In this document: piece after piece, positions 61,381-64,000 of the stretch
Layout of the letters: every line of letters begins with the position of its first letter
Numbering within the stretch: position 1 is the first letter of the stretch
NCBI GenBank assembly: GCA_022376925.1
Contig: JAIOJX010000030.1
Location: forward strand, 173,285,298-173,349,297
Source of the DNA: Tragulus kanchil
Lineage: Eukaryota > Chordata > Mammalia > Artiodactyla > Tragulidae
Length of the DNA: 64,000 nt
Direction: 5' to 3'
The notes under the pieces: model-generated
Seen by the model: only the letters and a program-made list of their open reading frames with translations
Databases searched by the model: none
What the model was told of the DNA's origin: nothing
Made by a program: the position numbers and the translations under genes

Positions 61381-61989
61381 TTTAATATGTTATTGTAGGT
61401 GAGTCCTACTTCTAGCTATGATAGTATAGCTCATATAAAATCATATGAACTCTCACGGTGTAAACTACCATGAAAGAGGTACATACATGAAAGTACAAAA
61501 ATGCTGCAATGGCAGCCAGGACGTGAGGGGCTGTATCTAGAAACAAGGGGAAGTTCACTAAGTTGAGCCCAAAGTTCTGTACACTGCTTTCCTCTTTGAG
61601 GCATTAACTGATTTTTGGTACACGGCCAAGAAACAGGAAAACAGATAGCTTCTAAGAGGCGAGAAACCATTAAAAATTGGGTAAAGCACACCAGGGCAAG
61701 GAGACAAAATAACGGAACACAGAGATGTGAACATAACTGAGGCCATTTCACAGAGTGGTGGCACAAAAAAGTTAGTCCGATACATGCCACACAATTTCAT
61801 AGTTGGGCATTTGCTTATATTTAAGATGCACAGGGCAAAATATGAAGAAATCATGCAGAAAGCAGCTATCCAAATTAGTGAATTTTTCGGCTGACCCAAA
61901 GTACCGGACACAGAGAAAATGAAACTCAGTACTTACCATGAAGGAGAATCCTAGTGAACACTACGTGCTCACATTTGCATCACCTAGAG
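61381..61989. other. Non-coding DNA with overlapping minus-strand ORFs
   Basis: Two overlapping minus-strand ORFs (61431-61790, 119 residues; 61558-61911, 117 residues) are cysteine- and leucine-rich with no recognisable domain. The composition suggests an eroded repeat or processed pseudogene that I cannot identify. Confidence 0.4.
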
Positions 61990-62191
61990 CAGGAGTCCCC
62001 AACTGGTCCACAGCCTGTTAAGAGCCATGCCACACAGTAGAAGGTGAGTGGGAGGCAAGCCAGCAAAGTTTCATCTTTTGCTCCCTCTCACTCACAAATT
62101 TTCCATGGGCAGGCCTGAATCAGAGCCTGTCCATGGAAAAATTGCCTTTCACAAAACTGGTCCCTAGTGCTAAAAAGGTTGGGGACTGCTG
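61990..62191. mobile_element. hAT-type MITE (MER30/Charlie-like)
   Basis: The terminal inverted repeats are caggagtccccaac at 61990-62003 and gttggggactgctg at 62178-62191, matching at 13 of 14 positions. The interior has 'ccatgccacacagtagaagg' and 'ccatggaaaaattgcctttc'. Eight-base flanks (acctagag / accttctt) only half match, so the TSD is eroded. The family name is from memory of the terminal sequence. Confidence 0.72.
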
Positions 62192-63004
62192 ACCTTCTTT
62201 AACTGAAAGAAAATACCTGTCAACTCCAAAACCCATATTTGTGAAATAACATTACTAGCCAAACAAAAATGAAGACTATGTTTCTTCATTAATCTTATTT
62301 TACAGTATTTCATGCAAAAGAAAATTATTCCATCTGGAAAATGAGAAATGGAGGAGGGAATAAGAAGTGATTGAAAGATAATATTATGTTGGTAAATCTA
62401 AATGAATATTGACTGTACAAATGCTTATAATGTCTACTGGGGAATAAAATATAGAGAATTAAAATGCATGATAGAACAGCAATGATAGAAGCAGCAGGAG
62501 AAAGACAAACAGAATTGTCTTGGAAATGAGTACTAATTATATTAAACTATGTTAATTCAAGAATGATTGTTTTAATATCTAGGAAGTCAATGAAAGAAGA
62601 GAAAACAGAATGTATAAGTAACAAGAATAGAGGATAATGGAAAAATAAAAACAGTTTATACCACAGAAGGCAAAAAAATTAAAAAAAAATTGAACACAGA
62701 GGTAACAGAGATTGAAACTGAATACTGTCTGTAAATAAATACTCCAAATAAAATATGATATTTTCTTACTGAATAAAACAGTAACAATAAAACAATCACA
62801 GAAACAAATTGCATGTTTCTTAGCAAAAATATACTTTAAATATGATGCACTGGAGGTTGAAAATAAAAAAATGCAAAATGATATACTATGCAAATCAGTG
62901 CTAAGAAGAGCAACAAGAAGCTGATTTAGCTACAATAACATAAATCCAGTTGCCAGCAAGGTCAAAACCATTACTAGAGATAAAGAAGCACATTTCATGT
63001 AATA
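62192..63004. other. Single-copy AT-rich DNA, nothing recognised
   Basis: Strongly A-rich on the + strand. The 104-residue minus-strand ORF at 62579-62893 is phenylalanine- and isoleucine-rich because of composition. Confidence 0.6.
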
Positions 63005-63850
63005 GAGTATGTATTTTCTATTACTGTGTAAACATTTATCACAAACATAGCAGCTTGAAATAACATACATTTATTTCTCTCTCAATTTCCATGGATCAGA
63101 AGGTCAGGAATGACTTTATCTGAGTTCTCTGCTTTAGGGTCCCAAGACCCTAATAACTATCAAAATGATCTCAGTATGTCTGCCAGACTTTACCCTCACT
63201 TATCCATAAGACTGAAGAAGAAAATTAGCCTTTGTTTTTGGTTGTCTGGAAATGTTAGTTCACTAAATATGGGCTTCTGGGTTGACAGAAATTTTCTTTC
63301 ATGTAAAGTTATCTGTATCAGAATTTTTCAGAGAAACAGAGACAAAAGGATAAATAGATAATAGATAAAAAGAAATGCAAAAGGAAATTTATTATAGGAA
63401 TTTGTTTGCTTATGGAGACTGATATTTCCCACAGGTTAGAGAACCAGAAAAGTCAGTGGTATGATTCAGTCGAAGTCTGTAGGTCTGTGAATCAAAGAGT
63501 CCTTGATATAAGTCTGAAATCTGAACAGCTGAGAACAAGGAGTATCCACATTCAAGGACCAGGGAATATGGATGACCCACCTCAGGTAAAAAGAAAAAAT
63601 CACCCTGCTTACATGTTTTCATTCTCTTCCAGTCCTCAACAAATTTGATGCTGACCACCAGCACTGGTGGGGGTGCTATCCTTCACTCTGTCTACTGATT
63701 TAAATACTAATTTATTCTCAGGGTACCTTCATAGGCACACCCAGAAATAATGTTTTACCAGCTGCCCTGGCATCTCTTAGCCCAGTTAACACATAAAAAT
63801 TAACCATTACAATCCCATTTCATTGTCTTCCAGCCAGGGAGGAACTTGCC
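63005..63850. repeat. Ancient interspersed repeat remnants, family not named
   Basis: Two phrases recall widespread mammalian repeats: 'cacaaacatagcagcttgaa' with 'catacatttatttctctctc' (about 63039-63085), and 'cagagaaacagagacaaaag' with 'ggaaatttattataggaatt' (about 63330-63402). Both are diverged. ORFs at 63110-63361, 63406-63648 and 63410-63664 overlap on both strands and are not credible genes. Confidence 0.5.
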
Positions 63851-64000
63851 CATTCAGGTGGCTGGCAGAAATTACTTTATTATGGAAAAAAGAAATACAT
63901 AGGACTGAGGGCTACAGCTTCTTAATGACTGTTAGCTGGAGACTGCTCTCACCTGTCTACTCTGTGGCCCTCTCCACAGAGAGTTCACAGCTTTATTATT
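63851..64000. other. Single-copy DNA at the window edge
   Basis: No feature recognised in the last 150 bases. Confidence 0.5.

Noticed and set aside
61431..61911. Overlapping 119- and 117-residue minus-strand ORFs
   Set aside because: They lie in two frames of the same DNA, and no known motif or gene-like codon pattern could be seen.

Overview
This is a mammalian, almost certainly ruminant (pecoran), non-coding genomic window. The diagnostic content is retroposon: tRNA-derived SINEs of the CHR type (head 'cttccctggtggtccagtgg'), Bov-tA / Bov-A type SINEs (tail 'gagtcggacacgactga'), a ruminant-style L1 3' end, ancient MIR fragments and one hAT-type MITE. I found no open reading frame with convincing protein homology, no multi-exon gene structure I can defend, no rRNA or functional tRNA, and no CRISPR. 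Which pecoran it is cannot be fixed by eye; the abundance of a long CHR subtype with a conserved body after the tRNA part may be informative.

The dominant structure is a long series of direct tandem duplications. Twenty-one separate segments of about 1.08-1.22 kb each occur twice, head to tail, with near-identical copies. Their junctions lie near 2059, 4151-4181, 6012, 7998-8026, 11068, 13039-13058, 17319, 20762-20789, 24091, 26213, 29803, 33633-33665, 37939, 39999-40012, 42791-42804, 45108-45125, 47690, 50813, 52765, 57267-57295 and 59341-59344. The copies do not share sequence with other duplications except where neighbours overlap, which makes short triplicates. Differences between copies are mostly single-base indels and short scrambled tracts concentrated at the end of copy 1 or the start of copy 2. 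About 23.6 kb of the 64 kb is redundant. The narrow size range, the many unrelated loci and the junction-localised errors point to unmerged contig-end overlaps (false duplications) in the assembly rather than biology. The underlying locus is probably about 40 kb.

Layout: 1-895 single-copy with an LTR-like ancient repeat; 896-14207 a run of six duplications (A-F) carrying CHR and Bov-tA SINEs; 14208-16195 single-copy and the only CpG-rich stretch (CpG cluster 15046-15175); 16196-30890 duplications G-K separated by single-copy DNA; 30891-32443 single-copy with a CHR-type SINE, a perfect inverted repeat and an antisense Bov-tA; 32444-34900 duplication L; 34909-36764 two antisense CHR SINEs with clear target-site duplications; 36765-48776 duplications M-Q; 48777-49689 single-copy with an L1 tail; 49690-53878 duplications R-S; 53879-56161 an LTR-like element split by a SINE, plus a MIR; 56162-60438 duplications T-U; 59035-61380 a 5'-truncated L1; 61990-62191 a hAT MITE; 63005-63850 old repeats.

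No genes act together here. The value of the window lies in its retroposon record and in the clear assembly signature, which would double-count any ORF, SINE or conserved element annotated automatically.
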